From Korobacter sp963703075 (GTDB lineage Bacteria; Acidobacteriota; Terriglobia; Terriglobales; Acidobacteriaceae): a DNA stretch of 64,000 bases. Below, piece after piece: positions 18,622 to 26,977 of this stretch; positions within the stretch are counted from its first letter, which is position 1, and every line of letters begins with the position of its first letter. The notes below the pieces were generated by a model, which had not been told where the DNA came from, did not search any database, and was given only the letters and a program-made list of their open reading frames with translations. The stretch lies in the NCBI GenBank assembly GCA_963703075.1, contig OY969786.1, forward strand, positions 1,302,001 to 1,366,000, read 5' to 3'. The position numbers and the translations under genes were made by a program.

Positions 18622-18678
18622 CCCACCACGTGAGTGGTGGGAACTCGCAGCACCAAAACCGAGTCCGCTTCAGCGGAC
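18622..18678. repeat. Composite palindromic repeat, inverted copy, upstream of argS
   Basis: CCCACCAC-GTGA-GTGGTGGG (18622-18641) and GTCCGC-TTCA-GCGGAC (18663-18678) are separated by CTCGCAGCACCAAAACCGA-like sequence. The same two-hairpin order occurs at 24935, 53355 and 60748. The rest of the gap 18342-18741 holds no gene I can support. Confidence 0.8.
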
Positions 18679-18741
18679 GCCACCCGAGCGGTGCGCCTTC
18701 AACATCTCGCGCCGCATCGGTCCATGAAGGGTTAGCCATCC

Positions 18742-20688
18742 TTGTACCGGTCTCTCCAGCAACGTCTCGTCGAACACATCCAGCAGTTCCTGCGCCAGAA
18801 ATACGAAATCGATCTCCCCAACCTCGTCGTCGAACAGCCTCCCCGTATCGAGATGGGCGAATACGCTCTGCCTTTCGCCTTCGAACTGGCAAAACGCCTG
18901 CGCAAGGCTCCTCGCAAAATCGCGGAAGAGGTCGCTGCCGAGTTGCAGCCGATCGAGGGATTCGAGAAGCCGGAAGTCGCTGGCGCCGGCTACCTGAACT
19001 TCCGTCTGCAGCGCGGCGAAGCCGCTAAGTTGCTAGCCAGCGGAAAAGCTCCGGCGGCGAAGATTTCGGAAGGGAAGATCCTCGTCGAGCACACTTCCAT
19101 CAATCCCAACAAGGCCGCCCACATCGGCCACCTGCGTAATTCCATCCTCGGAGATTCCTTCGTCCGCCTGCTGCGCGCCGCTGGCCGCATCGTCGACGTC
19201 CAGAATTACATCGACAATACCGGCGTCCAGGTCGCCGACGTCGTCGTCGGCTTCGTCCACCTTCAGAAAAAATCCAAAGCCGAGATCGTGGCTCTTACTG
19301 ATCAGCCCCGCTTCGACTACTACTGCTGGGACCTCTACGCCCGCACCTCGCAATGGTATGAAGAAGCGCCGGAGAACAAGAAAATCCGCCTCGAAGCTCT
19401 CCATGCCATTGAGCGCGGCGGCAATGAAATGGCCGAGATCGCGGAAATCATTTCCCTCGCCGTTCTCCGCCGCCATCTCGAAACCATGGACCGCCTCGGC
19501 ATCGAATACGATTTCCTGCCGCGCGAGAGCGAGATTCTTCACCTCAATTTTTGGGCCCTCGCCTTCGAGCAGCTCAAGGCCAAGGGCGTTCTCTACTACG
19601 AGAATGAAGGCAAGAACAAAGGTTGCTGGGTTATGACCCGTCCCGGGAACGAGAAGATTGCCGGTCAGCCCGACGAAGACGCCAAGGTCATCGTGCGCTC
19701 CAATGGCACCGTCGGCTACGTCGGCAAAGACATCGCCTACCACCTCTGGAAGTTCGGTCTTCTCGGTCGCGACTTCGGCTATCGCAAGTTCTATCGCTAT
19801 CCCAACGGGCAACAGGTTTGGATTTCCTGTGACCCGGCCGAAGGTGAAAGCGATCATCCCCACTTCGGCGGCGTGAGCGAGATCTATAACGTCATCGACA
19901 CCCGCCAGTCCGATCCCCAGGAAACCGTCAAGCAAGCCATTCGCCTCCTCGGCTACAACGACAAGGCCGACCACTACACCCATTTTTCTTACGAGATGGT
20001 GGCCCTCACTCCGCGCTGTGCCCTCGACCTCGGCTACGAAGTCTCGGAAGAAGACCGTGCCAAGCCCTATATCGAGGTCAGCGGACGCAAAGGCTTTGGC
20101 GTGAAAGCCGATGATCTGATCGACAAGCTGATCGAGGCTGCAACCAGCGAGGTCAACAGCCGGCATCCTGAGCTCAACGAAAGCGAGCGCCGCGACATCG
20201 GCACGCAAATCGCGATCGGCGCCCTGCGTTATTTCATGTTGAAGTTCACCAAGGCTTCCGTCATCGCCTTCGATTTCAAGGAAGCCCTCGCCTTCGAAGG
20301 CGAAACCGGTCCTTACGCGCAGTATGCCGTGGTGCGTGCCACTAACATCTTCCGCAAAGCCGGCATTGCCCCGGAACAGGCTCTGCAGTACGAAGTCGAT
20401 TTCGCGAAGTATTTCGCCGAGACGCCCGAGATTTGGGAGGTCTGGCTCATGGCAGGGAAGACTTCACAGGTCATCGAACTCTGCATCGCACAGTCCGAGC
20501 CGGCCTATGCCGCTAAGCATGCCTTCCAGCTCGCCCAGTTGTTCAACAACTTCTATCACCGGCACCACATTCTCACCGAGGAAGATGCCGGCCGTAAGCA
20601 GTTCCTGCTGGCTACCGCCGCTGTCGTCCGCCGCGAACTGCTCACCGTTCTCGCCGCCATGGGAATCTCGGTTCCGGCTGTAATGTAG
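18742..20688 (+). CDS. argS: Arginyl-tRNA synthetase
   Basis: The 648-residue class I synthetase charges tRNA-Arg. An N-terminal additional domain is followed by the HIGH motif at residues 127-130 (SINPNKAAHIGHLRNS). The anticodon-binding DALR domain closes the protein (FKEALAFEGETGPYAQYAVVRATNI through LLTVLAAMGISVP). As usual for ArgS the KMSKS motif is not canonical. The start is TTG 18742; an in-frame TAG at 18733 rules out a longer protein. GAAGG at 18725-18729 is a distant Shine-Dalgarno. Expression from TTG is unusual for an essential synthetase but fits the frequent TTG use here. Confidence 0.95.
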   Translation: MYRSLQQRLVEHIQQFLRQKYEIDLPNLVVEQPPRIEMGEYALPFAFELAKRLRKAPRKIAEEVAAELQPIEGFEKPEVAGAGYLNFRLQRGEAAKLLASGKAPAAKISEGKILVEHTSINPNKAAHIGHLRNSILGDSFVRLLRAAGRIVDVQNYIDNTGVQVADVVVGFVHLQKKSKAEIVALTDQPRFDYYCWDLYARTSQWYEEAPENKKIRLEALHAIERGGNEMAEIAEIISLAVLRRHLETMDRLGIEYDFLPRESEILHLNFWALAFEQLKAKGVLYYENEGKNKGCWVMTRPGNEKIAGQPDEDAKVIVRSNGTVGYVGKDIAYHLWKFGLLGRDFGYRKFYRYPNGQQVWISCDPAEGESDHPHFGGVSEIYNVIDTRQSDPQETVKQAIRLLGYNDKADHYTHFSYEMVALTPRCALDLGYEVSEEDRAKPYIEVSGRKGFGVKADDLIDKLIEAATSEVNSRHPELNESERRDIGTQIAIGALRYFMLKFTKASVIAFDFKEALAFEGETGPYAQYAVVRATNIFRKAGIAPEQALQYEVDFAKYFAETPEIWEVWLMAGKTSQVIELCIAQSEPAYAAKHAFQLAQLFNNFYHRHHILTEEDAGRKQFLLATAAVVRRELLTVLAAMGISVPAVM

Positions 20689-20917
20689 GTCGGTTCACGA
20701 GAAATTGACCGGCCATAAAGTTACAGCACCTTACCCGATTTTTTGCGATTCTCCACGCGTCTCACATCATTCGCTCGTAACCCGACGCAAATACCCGCGC
20801 CTTGCGCGCCTGCCGTTGCCCGGTAATCGCGCGAATACTCTTTCAATCAAAACTGCATAAATTAATCCCCTAAAGTCACGGCCTGTTTCCTAAGTACAAG
20901 CCCTGCTTCCGCCCCAA

Positions 20918-20950
20918 ATCTCCTTGCCCTACTGTCTGCGGCAAGGAGAT
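20918..20950 (+). promoter_or_regulatory. Perfect 11-bp hairpin that buries the ribosome binding site of the phosphoesterase gene
   Basis: ATCTCCTTGCC (20918-20928) is the exact complement of GGCAAGGAGAT (20940-20950), with an 11-nt loop. The second arm contains AAGGAG, the Shine-Dalgarno for ATG 20957. In RNA the site would be sequestered, so translation would need melting, a helper or an alternative fold. There is no T-run, so it is not a terminator. Confidence 0.7.
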
Positions 20951-20956
20951 CCAAAC

Positions 20957-22345
20957 ATGCTGCTCAAGCGCTTCCTCACTCTCATCCTCTTCACTGCTGC
21001 CGTGACTGGAACTTGGGCGCAGGTTCCCCGCTCCAAACACGTCGTAGTGGTGACCCTCGAAAACCACAGCTACGAACAAGTCGTTGGCAGCTCGCAGATG
21101 CCCTACTTCAACAAGCTGCTCTCGGAGTACGCCGTCGCCGACCAGTACTACGCCACCATGCACAACTCGCTCTCCGCGCTCATGTGGATCACCGCCGGAC
21201 AAACCGTCACCACCCACGACAACACCATGCAGTTCTTCAATGTCGACAACATCGTCCGCCACATGCAGCGCGATGGCCGCACCTGGAAAGTCTATGCCAG
21301 CCATCTCCCCTCCATCGGCTACCTCGGCTTCAACACCGGTGAGTATGTGAAGCGCCACAACCCCATCGCCTATTTCACCGATGTCGAAAGCTCCCTCAGG
21401 GACAACATCCTCCCCAGCACCCCTTACTTCCAGCGCGACGTCGCCAATGGCACGCTGCCCGAATACTCCTACGTCACCCCCGACCTCATCGAGGACGCCC
21501 ACAGCGCGCCCCTCGCCGATGCGGACGCATGGCTCAAGGCAAATATCCCGCAGCTCCTGGCCAGTCATCAGTTTCAGCAGGACGGAATCCTCTTCATCGT
21601 CTGGGATGAAGGCGACGTGAAGCCCGTCGATCCGCGCAACGGCGGCGGCCGCATCGCAACCCTCGTCATCGGTCCGCAGGTCAAACGCGGTTTTCACTCC
21701 CAGGTCCAGTACAACCACCAGAGCCTGCTGCGCAGCACCTGTCTCGCCCTCGCCCTCAGCGGATGTCCAGGCGCCGGCGCCGAAGCCGTTCCCATGATTG
21801 ACTTCTTCTCGCCCAACCGGGCCGTCACCTTGCAACCCAACCTCGTGGCTCCCGCCCAGAACAAGGTCGACGGCACCCTCGCTCTCGATGCCTCCGGACT
21901 CTCCGGCGATCACCCAGCCACTGCCGTGGCCGCCTATCTCAACTCATCCCTCGCTGCCCGCAGCTCCAGCGCAAATCTGAAAAGCAATCTCCACCTCAAG
22001 CCCGGAACCTACAACCTGACCGTCCGCGTTTGGGATAACGCCGGTGCCACCACCACCGTGCAGCGCACCCTCACCGTGACCGCTCCAACCCTGTCTGTAA
22101 ATCTCATCTCGCCCACCACGACTCAGATCGGCGGACCTCTGCACATCGAGGCGACCGCCACGCCGGGCCCGAATCCGCCGGCGAAAATGGCTGCCTACAT
22201 TGGTTCCAAGCTCGTTGCCCAGAGCACTGCCGCCAGCCTCAACACCAACGTCTCTCTATCGAAAGGGACTTACGTTGTGAGCGTGCGCGTGTGGGACACC
22301 AAGGGCCAGACCGCTTCCACCAAGTATTCCGTCACCATCGAGTAA
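20957..22345 (+). CDS. Secreted phosphoesterase (phospholipase C/acid phosphatase AcpA-like) with Ig-like C-terminal repeats
   Basis: From ATG 20957 the 462-residue product has a signal peptide (MLLKRFLTLILFTAAVTGTWAQ). The catalytic part has the alkaline-phosphatase-superfamily features of PF04185: VVVVTLENHSYEQVVG (metal and nucleophile region), HNSLSALMWITAGQ, LFIVWDEGD and NHQSLLRSTCLALAL. From about residue 310 two similar beta-sandwich repeats follow, each ending in YNLTVRVWDNAGATTT or YVVSVRVWDTKGQTAS. It acts outside the cytoplasm on phosphoesters; substrate not determined. Its Shine-Dalgarno lies in a perfect hairpin. Confidence 0.87.
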   Translation: MLLKRFLTLILFTAAVTGTWAQVPRSKHVVVVTLENHSYEQVVGSSQMPYFNKLLSEYAVADQYYATMHNSLSALMWITAGQTVTTHDNTMQFFNVDNIVRHMQRDGRTWKVYASHLPSIGYLGFNTGEYVKRHNPIAYFTDVESSLRDNILPSTPYFQRDVANGTLPEYSYVTPDLIEDAHSAPLADADAWLKANIPQLLASHQFQQDGILFIVWDEGDVKPVDPRNGGGRIATLVIGPQVKRGFHSQVQYNHQSLLRSTCLALALSGCPGAGAEAVPMIDFFSPNRAVTLQPNLVAPAQNKVDGTLALDASGLSGDHPATAVAAYLNSSLAARSSSANLKSNLHLKPGTYNLTVRVWDNAGATTTVQRTLTVTAPTLSVNLISPTTTQIGGPLHIEATATPGPNPPAKMAAYIGSKLVAQSTAASLNTNVSLSKGTYVVSVRVWDTKGQTASTKYSVTIE

Positions 22346-22358
22346 AGCGCACGCAACA

Positions 22359-22385
22359 AGAGCCACGCGGTCGATGCGTGGCTCT
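22359..22385 (+). terminator. Terminator-like hairpin after the phosphoesterase gene
   Basis: AGAGCCACGC (22359-22368) pairs fully with GCGTGGCTCT (22376-22385) over a 7-nt loop. Only a weak T-rich tail (AGTTATTT) follows. It lies 14 bp after the stop. Confidence 0.75.
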
Positions 22386-22411
22386 AGTTATTTGGGAAAA
22401 CCAATTTTCGA

Positions 22412-22582
22412 TTAACGGCTCTGCGGCACGTAGTCGCACGCCTCGCGGCAATCTACACAGTAATACTGCCCGTCCTGCCACATCCGGCAATTATTCTCTG
22501 CCTGGCAGATAGCGCAGAATTTGTGGCAATCGCACATATCTTCGTCCCGTTCACAGGAAAGGCAGCGATAGCGTTCGGCCAT
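22412..22582 (-). CDS. Small cysteine-rich probable zinc-binding protein (56 residues)
   Basis: The minus strand from ATG 22582 to TAA 22412 reads MAERYRCLSCERDEDMCDCH, then KFCAICQAENNCRMWQDGQ and YYCVDCREACDYVPQSR. Ten cysteines in CxxC or near-CxxC pairs (CLSC, CDCHKFCAIC, CVDC) point to one or two zinc-ribbon modules. I do not recognise the family by name. It follows a same-strand receiver gene by about 40 bp and could form an operon with it. The regular Cys spacing argues for a real gene despite its small size. Confidence 0.7.
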   Translation of the reverse strand: MAERYRCLSCERDEDMCDCHKFCAICQAENNCRMWQDGQYYCVDCREACDYVPQSR

Positions 22583-22624
22583 ACGAGAAATGTAGCGCGA
22601 AAGCGGCTTCGAAGGAACGTAACT

Positions 22625-23002
22625 TTAGAGAGTAGGCCGATGGGTCAACTCGGCAATCTTCCCCAACAATACTTCCGGCGCGCCACCTTTCACGATGAAC
22701 GCATCCACCGAGTCCATCACCGACTCCGGCATCGTGAAATACGCCGACAGCAGGATGATCGGAACGCCCGGCTTGCTGCGTTTCATCGCGGAAGCCACCA
22801 CTCCGCCGTTCATCCCCGGCATGAAATAGTCGAGCACCACCGCATCCACCTCGTGGCCGGCAAACGCGTCCAGTCCCTCTGACCCGTCGCTCGCCGTGAG
22901 CACTTCGTATCCCTGCCGTTCCAGCACGATCTTCCGAACGTTGAGGCCGACCGCTTCGTCATCTACGCACAACAATGTTTTTTTCGACACGTAACCCCAC
23001 AT
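22625..23002 (-). CDS. Single-domain response regulator
   Basis: The 125-residue product is a lone receiver with Asp14-Asp15 in CVDDE, the phospho-acceptor Asp58 in VVLDYFMPGMNG and the switch Lys105 in FIVKGG, so it should be phosphorylatable. There is no output domain and no kinase beside it. The start ATG 23002 gives MWGYVSKKTLLCVDDE; a GTG a few codons later is also possible. It is divergent from gcvT, with a 275-bp shared upstream region. Confidence 0.85.
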   Translation of the reverse strand: MWGYVSKKTLLCVDDEAVGLNVRKIVLERQGYEVLTASDGSEGLDAFAGHEVDAVVLDYFMPGMNGGVVASAMKRSKPGVPIILLSAYFTMPESVMDSVDAFIVKGGAPEVLLGKIAELTHRPTL

Positions 23003-23277
23003 AGAATTCAGCCCCCTTTTCAGGGACTTTCGGTCACAGTAGTCTCGGGAGATTGGATAGATTATAGCCTTGAGCGATTCAAGGAGCTACCCCGAAATTC
23101 TGTGGATTTCTCTTGTTTGCACTACGTGCCAGAGCCTTTCATTAGACGTCTCTTTGCCTTCAAAGAAAGCGCTTCGTAAGCTCGATTGACCGCCCCGAAA
23201 TCAGCGTGATAACGTACAAGGTTCTGCCATCCCAAGTTGCGCTCGCTGATCGACTTAGCGCATAAAGAAGGTCGTCG

Positions 23278-24426
23278 TTGAATCCACCGGTCGAGGCCAC
23301 CCCCACGGTTCGCAAGACCGCACTGAACGCAACCCACCGCAAGTCGGGCGCGAAAATGGTTGACTTCAACGGTTGGGACATGCCCGTCGAGTACCCCTCC
23401 GCCGGCGGACTCATGAAAGAGCATCTTGCCGTCCGTAACGGCGTCGGCCTCTTCGATGTCAGCCACATGGGCGATATCCGCGTGCATGGCCCCGAAGCGC
23501 TCAAGGCCGTTCAGCACATCACCATGAATGACGCTTCCAAGCTCAACACCGGACAGGCGCAGTACTCGGCCATGCTTTATCCCCAGGGAACGTTCGTTGA
23601 CGACGTCATCGTCCACAAGTTTGCCGACGACGAGTACCTCCTCGTCATCAACGCCGGCACCCGTGAAAAAGATGTCAACTGGGTGAAGAACAACACTCAA
23701 CAGTTCAACGTTACCGTCGAAGACCTCAGCGATCAGTTCACCCAGATCGCCATCCAGGGACCGAAGGGCGTCTCGACCCTGCAGAAATTGACCGACGTCG
23801 ATCTCTCTCAGGTGAAGTTTTATTGGTTTACCCGCGGCACCGTCGCCGGCCTGGAAAATATCCTCATCGCCCGCACCGGCTACACCGCCGAAGACGGTTT
23901 CGAAATCTACATTCCCAGCGACGAAGCCACCAGCGCCCGCGTGTGGAACGAACTGCTCGAAGCCGGCAGGGAATTCGGCGTCGTGCCCGCCGGCCTCGGC
24001 GCACGCAACACCCTGCGCCTTGAAGGCAAGCTGCCCCTCTACGGCCACGAAATTTCCGACACCATCAACGTCTGGGAAGCCGGCCTCGATCGCTTCCTCA
24101 AAATGGATAAAGGCGATTTCATCGGCCGCGACGCCCTGGAAAAAGCTAAGGCCGACGGTGTGAAACGCACCCTCGTCGGTCTCGAAACCATCGAACGCGG
24201 CATCCCGCGCGACGGCTACAAGGTGCTCGACAAGAACGGCAAGGAAATCGGTTCCGTGACGAGTGGTTCTTACATGCCATTTCTCAAGCGAAACCTCGCA
24301 TTGGCGTATGTACCGGTCGAACAGTCAGCGCTGGACAACGAAGTCGCGGTAGAAATCCGCGGCCAAGCCGTAAAAGCAAAGGTAGTCCCGTCGCAGCTTT
24401 ACAAGCGACCAAAGAAGACGAGCTAG
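23278..24426 (+). CDS. gcvT: Aminomethyltransferase (glycine cleavage T protein)
   Basis: GcvT transfers the methylene group from aminomethyl-lipoyl-H protein to tetrahydrofolate and releases ammonia. The 382-residue product has KMVDFNGWDMPVEYPSAGGLMKEH, GLFDVSHMGDI, ARTGYTAEDGFEIYIP and the C-terminal SGSYMPFLKRNLALAYV. The start is TTG 23278 with AGAAGG about 8 bases before it. It is the first gene of a split glycine cleavage locus, followed 584 bp later by gcvH. I looked for a glycine riboswitch upstream and saw none. Confidence 0.95.
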   Translation: MNPPVEATPTVRKTALNATHRKSGAKMVDFNGWDMPVEYPSAGGLMKEHLAVRNGVGLFDVSHMGDIRVHGPEALKAVQHITMNDASKLNTGQAQYSAMLYPQGTFVDDVIVHKFADDEYLLVINAGTREKDVNWVKNNTQQFNVTVEDLSDQFTQIAIQGPKGVSTLQKLTDVDLSQVKFYWFTRGTVAGLENILIARTGYTAEDGFEIYIPSDEATSARVWNELLEAGREFGVVPAGLGARNTLRLEGKLPLYGHEISDTINVWEAGLDRFLKMDKGDFIGRDALEKAKADGVKRTLVGLETIERGIPRDGYKVLDKNGKEIGSVTSGSYMPFLKRNLALAYVPVEQSALDNEVAVEIRGQAVKAKVVPSQLYKRPKKTS

Positions 24427-25010
24427 AGTTTTGGGCGCTTCAGCGCGATTGATTTTAGTTTGAGGTAGAGCGCCGCTTCAGCGCCGCGTTAATGCAGCCG
24501 TGAAAGAGGGCTTTAGCCCCTGAGGTAGATCGTCGTAAACGCGCACGTGAAACGCATCACTTCAATTGTGCGAATGAGGATCCGAGGTTTTGTATCAGGG
24601 CACGATGGAAGGTTTGTATCAGGCACGACTTCAGTCGTGCCGACAGAAACACCAAGGAACCGGGCTTTAGCCCTGAGGTAGAACGGCGTGTGGAGCGCTA
24701 ACTGATTCGGGAACCAGCTTTGAGGTAGAGCGGCGCTTCAGCGCCGCGTCAATGCAGCCCGGGAAAGAGGGCTTTAGCCCCTGAGGTAGATCGTTATATC
24801 AGGGCGCAACTCACATCGTGCGAATGAGGATCCGAGGTTTGTATCAGGGCACGACTTCAGTCGTGCCGAAAGCAGCACCAAGGCACCCGGCTTTAGCCCC
24901 TGCGGCTCTCGGGAGCAAAGGCGCCAATGAATCGCCCAGCGCGTAAGCGCTCGGTACGCACCAAAAATTTCGAGTCCGCTTCCGCGGACGGCACCAGCAC
25001 GGGAGAACGA
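24427..25010. repeat. Palindromic repeat cluster between gcvT and gcvH, including a 260-bp imperfect duplication
   Basis: The string TGAGGTAGAGCG(C/G)CGCTTCAGC occurs at 24461 and 24721, 260 bp apart. The following GAAAGAGGGCTTTAGCCCCTG and TATCAGGGCACGACT...AGTCGTGCC blocks are also doubled. Hairpins all have loops of the TTCA/TTTA type (GGGCTTTAGCCC, CACGACTTCAGTCGTG). At 24935-24954 and 24974-24989 lies an inverted copy of the composite palindrome seen at 18.6, 53.3 and 60.7 kb. No gene is seen in this stretch. Confidence 0.85.
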
Positions 25011-25400
25011 ATGGCGTATCCGAAAGACTACAAATACACCCAGGAACATGAATGGATTAAAGCCGAAGGTTCCACCGGCACCATCGGCATTACCGATCAC
25101 GCCCAGGCCTCGCTCGGCGACATCGTCTTCGTCGAACTGCCGAAAGTCGGTGCCGAGATCAAGAAAGGCCAAAGCTTCGGCTCCGTCGAATCGGTGAAGG
25201 CCGTCAGCGACCTCTTTGCTCCCGTCAGCGGAAAAGTCACCGCCGTCAACGAGGACCTCGCGACCTCGCCTGAAAAGGTCAATTCCGACGCCCATGCCGC
25301 CTGGATGATCAAGGTCCAGATCAGCGATCTCTCCGATTTGGAACCGCTTCTCACGCCCGAAGCGTATGAGAAGTACGCCGCCGAAGAGGCCGGCCACTAG
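25011..25400 (+). CDS. gcvH: Glycine cleavage system H protein
   Basis: The 129-residue lipoyl carrier shuttles the aminomethyl intermediate between P, T and L proteins. The lipoylated residue is Lys63 in SVESVKAVSDLF. The start ATG 25011 is preceded by GGGAGA at 25001-25006; the frame stays open upstream only through repeat DNA. MAYPKDYKYTQEHEW is the standard N-terminus. It is separated from gcvT and gcvPA by palindromic repeats. Confidence 0.96.
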   Translation: MAYPKDYKYTQEHEWIKAEGSTGTIGITDHAQASLGDIVFVELPKVGAEIKKGQSFGSVESVKAVSDLFAPVSGKVTAVNEDLATSPEKVNSDAHAAWMIKVQISDLSDLEPLLTPEAYEKYAAEEAGH

Positions 25401-25433
25401 AATTGAACTGGGTCTTGCGCGTACAGCTACAAG

Positions 25434-25506
25434 ATTTTGTATCAGGGCACGACTTCAGTCGTGCCGTAACCAGCACCATAGAACCGGGCTTTAGCCCCTG
25501 CGGCAC
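25434..25506. repeat. Third copy of the gcv-locus palindromic block
   Basis: TTTTGTATCAGGGCACGACT with its inverted partner AGTCGTGCC, then CCGGGCTTTAGCCCCTGCGG, repeat the block at about 24828-24905. It lies between gcvH and gcvPA and would form two hairpins. Confidence 0.8.
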
Positions 25507-25648
25507 ACTCAAATTTCCCGTGACGCTTTCGCCTCTGAGGTAAAGCCCCACGAATCGTATTCACGTTCTTCCGTATCTATATTGCAGGCCGTCCACTCGC
25601 AACATTGAGTAGCGGGAGGGAACGGCCTTTGTCTTGAGTAAAACTTCT

Positions 25649-26977
25649 ATGCGCTATCTTCCGAAATCTCCCTCCGACCGCGAAGCCATGCTCCGCGATA
25701 TCGGCTGTGGCACCATCGACGACCTCTTCGCCCCGATTCCCGCCGAGTATCGCCTGAACCGCGATCTCAATATCCCGCGTCAATTCGGCGAATCGGAAAT
25801 TCTCGACTACTTCAAAGAGCGCGCCGCCGAGAATGCCAACGGCTATTCCATCTTCATCGGGGCCGGGGCCTATAACCATTACCGCCCCGTCGTCATCGAT
25901 TCCCTGATCTCCCGCGGCGAGTTCTTTACCGCCTACACCCCGTATCAGCCGGAGATCTCGCAGGGCACGCTGCAATCCATCTTCGAATTCCAGTCCATGA
26001 TCTGTGAGCTCACCGGCATGGAAGTAGCTAACGCCTCGATGTACGACGGATCCACCGGCGCCGCTGAGGCCATCATGATGGCCGTGCGCCTTACCGGACG
26101 CCATGGCGCTGTCATCGCCAACACCGTGCACCCCGAGTATCGCGAGGTCATCGCCACCTACGCGAAACATCAGGGCCTGCCGCTCTCCTTCGTCGGCTAT
26201 AACGACCAGGGCCGGGTCGACGTCAAAGCCCTCGACGCCGCCATCACCGATCAGACCGCCTGCGTTCTCATCCAGTCGCCCAACTTCTTCGGCACCATCG
26301 AAGACATCGCCGCCCTTGCCGACGTCGCCCACAAGAAAGGCGCGCTCCTGGCGGTTTCGATCGCCGAGGCCCTCTCCCTCGGCATCGTCAAGCCGCCCAG
26401 CGAAGCCGACATCGTCAGCATGGAATCGCAGTCCTTCGGCGTGCCCCTCGGCTACGGCGGACCCTACGCCGGTGTCATTGCCACCAAGGAAAAGTTCGTT
26501 CGCCAGATCCCTGGGCGTCTGGTCGGCCAAACCGTCGACCGCAACGGCAAGCGCGGCTTCGTCCTCACCCTCTCCACCCGCGAACAGCATATCCGCCGCG
26601 AGAAGGCGACCTCGAACATCTGCACCAACCAGGCTCTCATCGCGCTCATGGCCAACATCTTCATGACCATCTATGGCAAGGAAGGGTTGCGCGAACTGGC
26701 CAAGCAGAACCTCGCCAAGACCGCCTATGCCGTCGAAGCTTTCGAGAAGGCCGGAGCCAAGGTGCTCTTCAAGAACTCTCCTTTTTTCAATGAGTTCGTC
26801 GTGCAAACTTCGCGTGACTCTCGAGAGCTGAACGACGCTTTGATCGAGAAGAAAGTCATTGGCGGGTTCCCGCTGAAGAAGTTCTATCCCGACCTCGGCA
26901 ATGCCGCCGTCTGGTGCGTCACCGAACTGAACAGTAAAGAGGCAATCGACGCCGCCGCCAAGGGAGTGGGCCGATGA
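25649..26977 (+). CDS. gcvPA: Glycine dehydrogenase (decarboxylating) subunit 1
   Basis: This is the alpha half of a two-subunit P protein, which decarboxylates glycine on PLP and passes the aminomethyl group to GcvH. The 442-residue product starts MRYLPKSPSDREAML, typical for GcvPA, and has ASMYDGSTGAAEA, YGGPYAGVIA and TREQHIRREKATSNICTNQAL. A TTG at 25634 could add five residues; GGGAGG at 25614-25619 lies closer to it. The stop overlaps the gcvPB start by 4 bases (ATGA), so the subunits are co-translated. Confidence 0.95.
   Translation: MRYLPKSPSDREAMLRDIGCGTIDDLFAPIPAEYRLNRDLNIPRQFGESEILDYFKERAAENANGYSIFIGAGAYNHYRPVVIDSLISRGEFFTAYTPYQPEISQGTLQSIFEFQSMICELTGMEVANASMYDGSTGAAEAIMMAVRLTGRHGAVIANTVHPEYREVIATYAKHQGLPLSFVGYNDQGRVDVKALDAAITDQTACVLIQSPNFFGTIEDIAALADVAHKKGALLAVSIAEALSLGIVKPPSEADIVSMESQSFGVPLGYGGPYAGVIATKEKFVRQIPGRLVGQTVDRNGKRGFVLTLSTREQHIRREKATSNICTNQALIALMANIFMTIYGKEGLRELAKQNLAKTAYAVEAFEKAGAKVLFKNSPFFNEFVVQTSRDSRELNDALIEKKVIGGFPLKKFYPDLGNAAVWCVTELNSKEAIDAAAKGVGR

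Noticed and set aside
19033..20208. 391-codon minus-strand open frame opposite argS
   Set aside because: Asp/Val/Gly-rich shadow of the argS codon pattern.
23003..23277. Glycine riboswitch upstream of gcvT
   Set aside because: The conserved glycine aptamer segments were not found in the leader.
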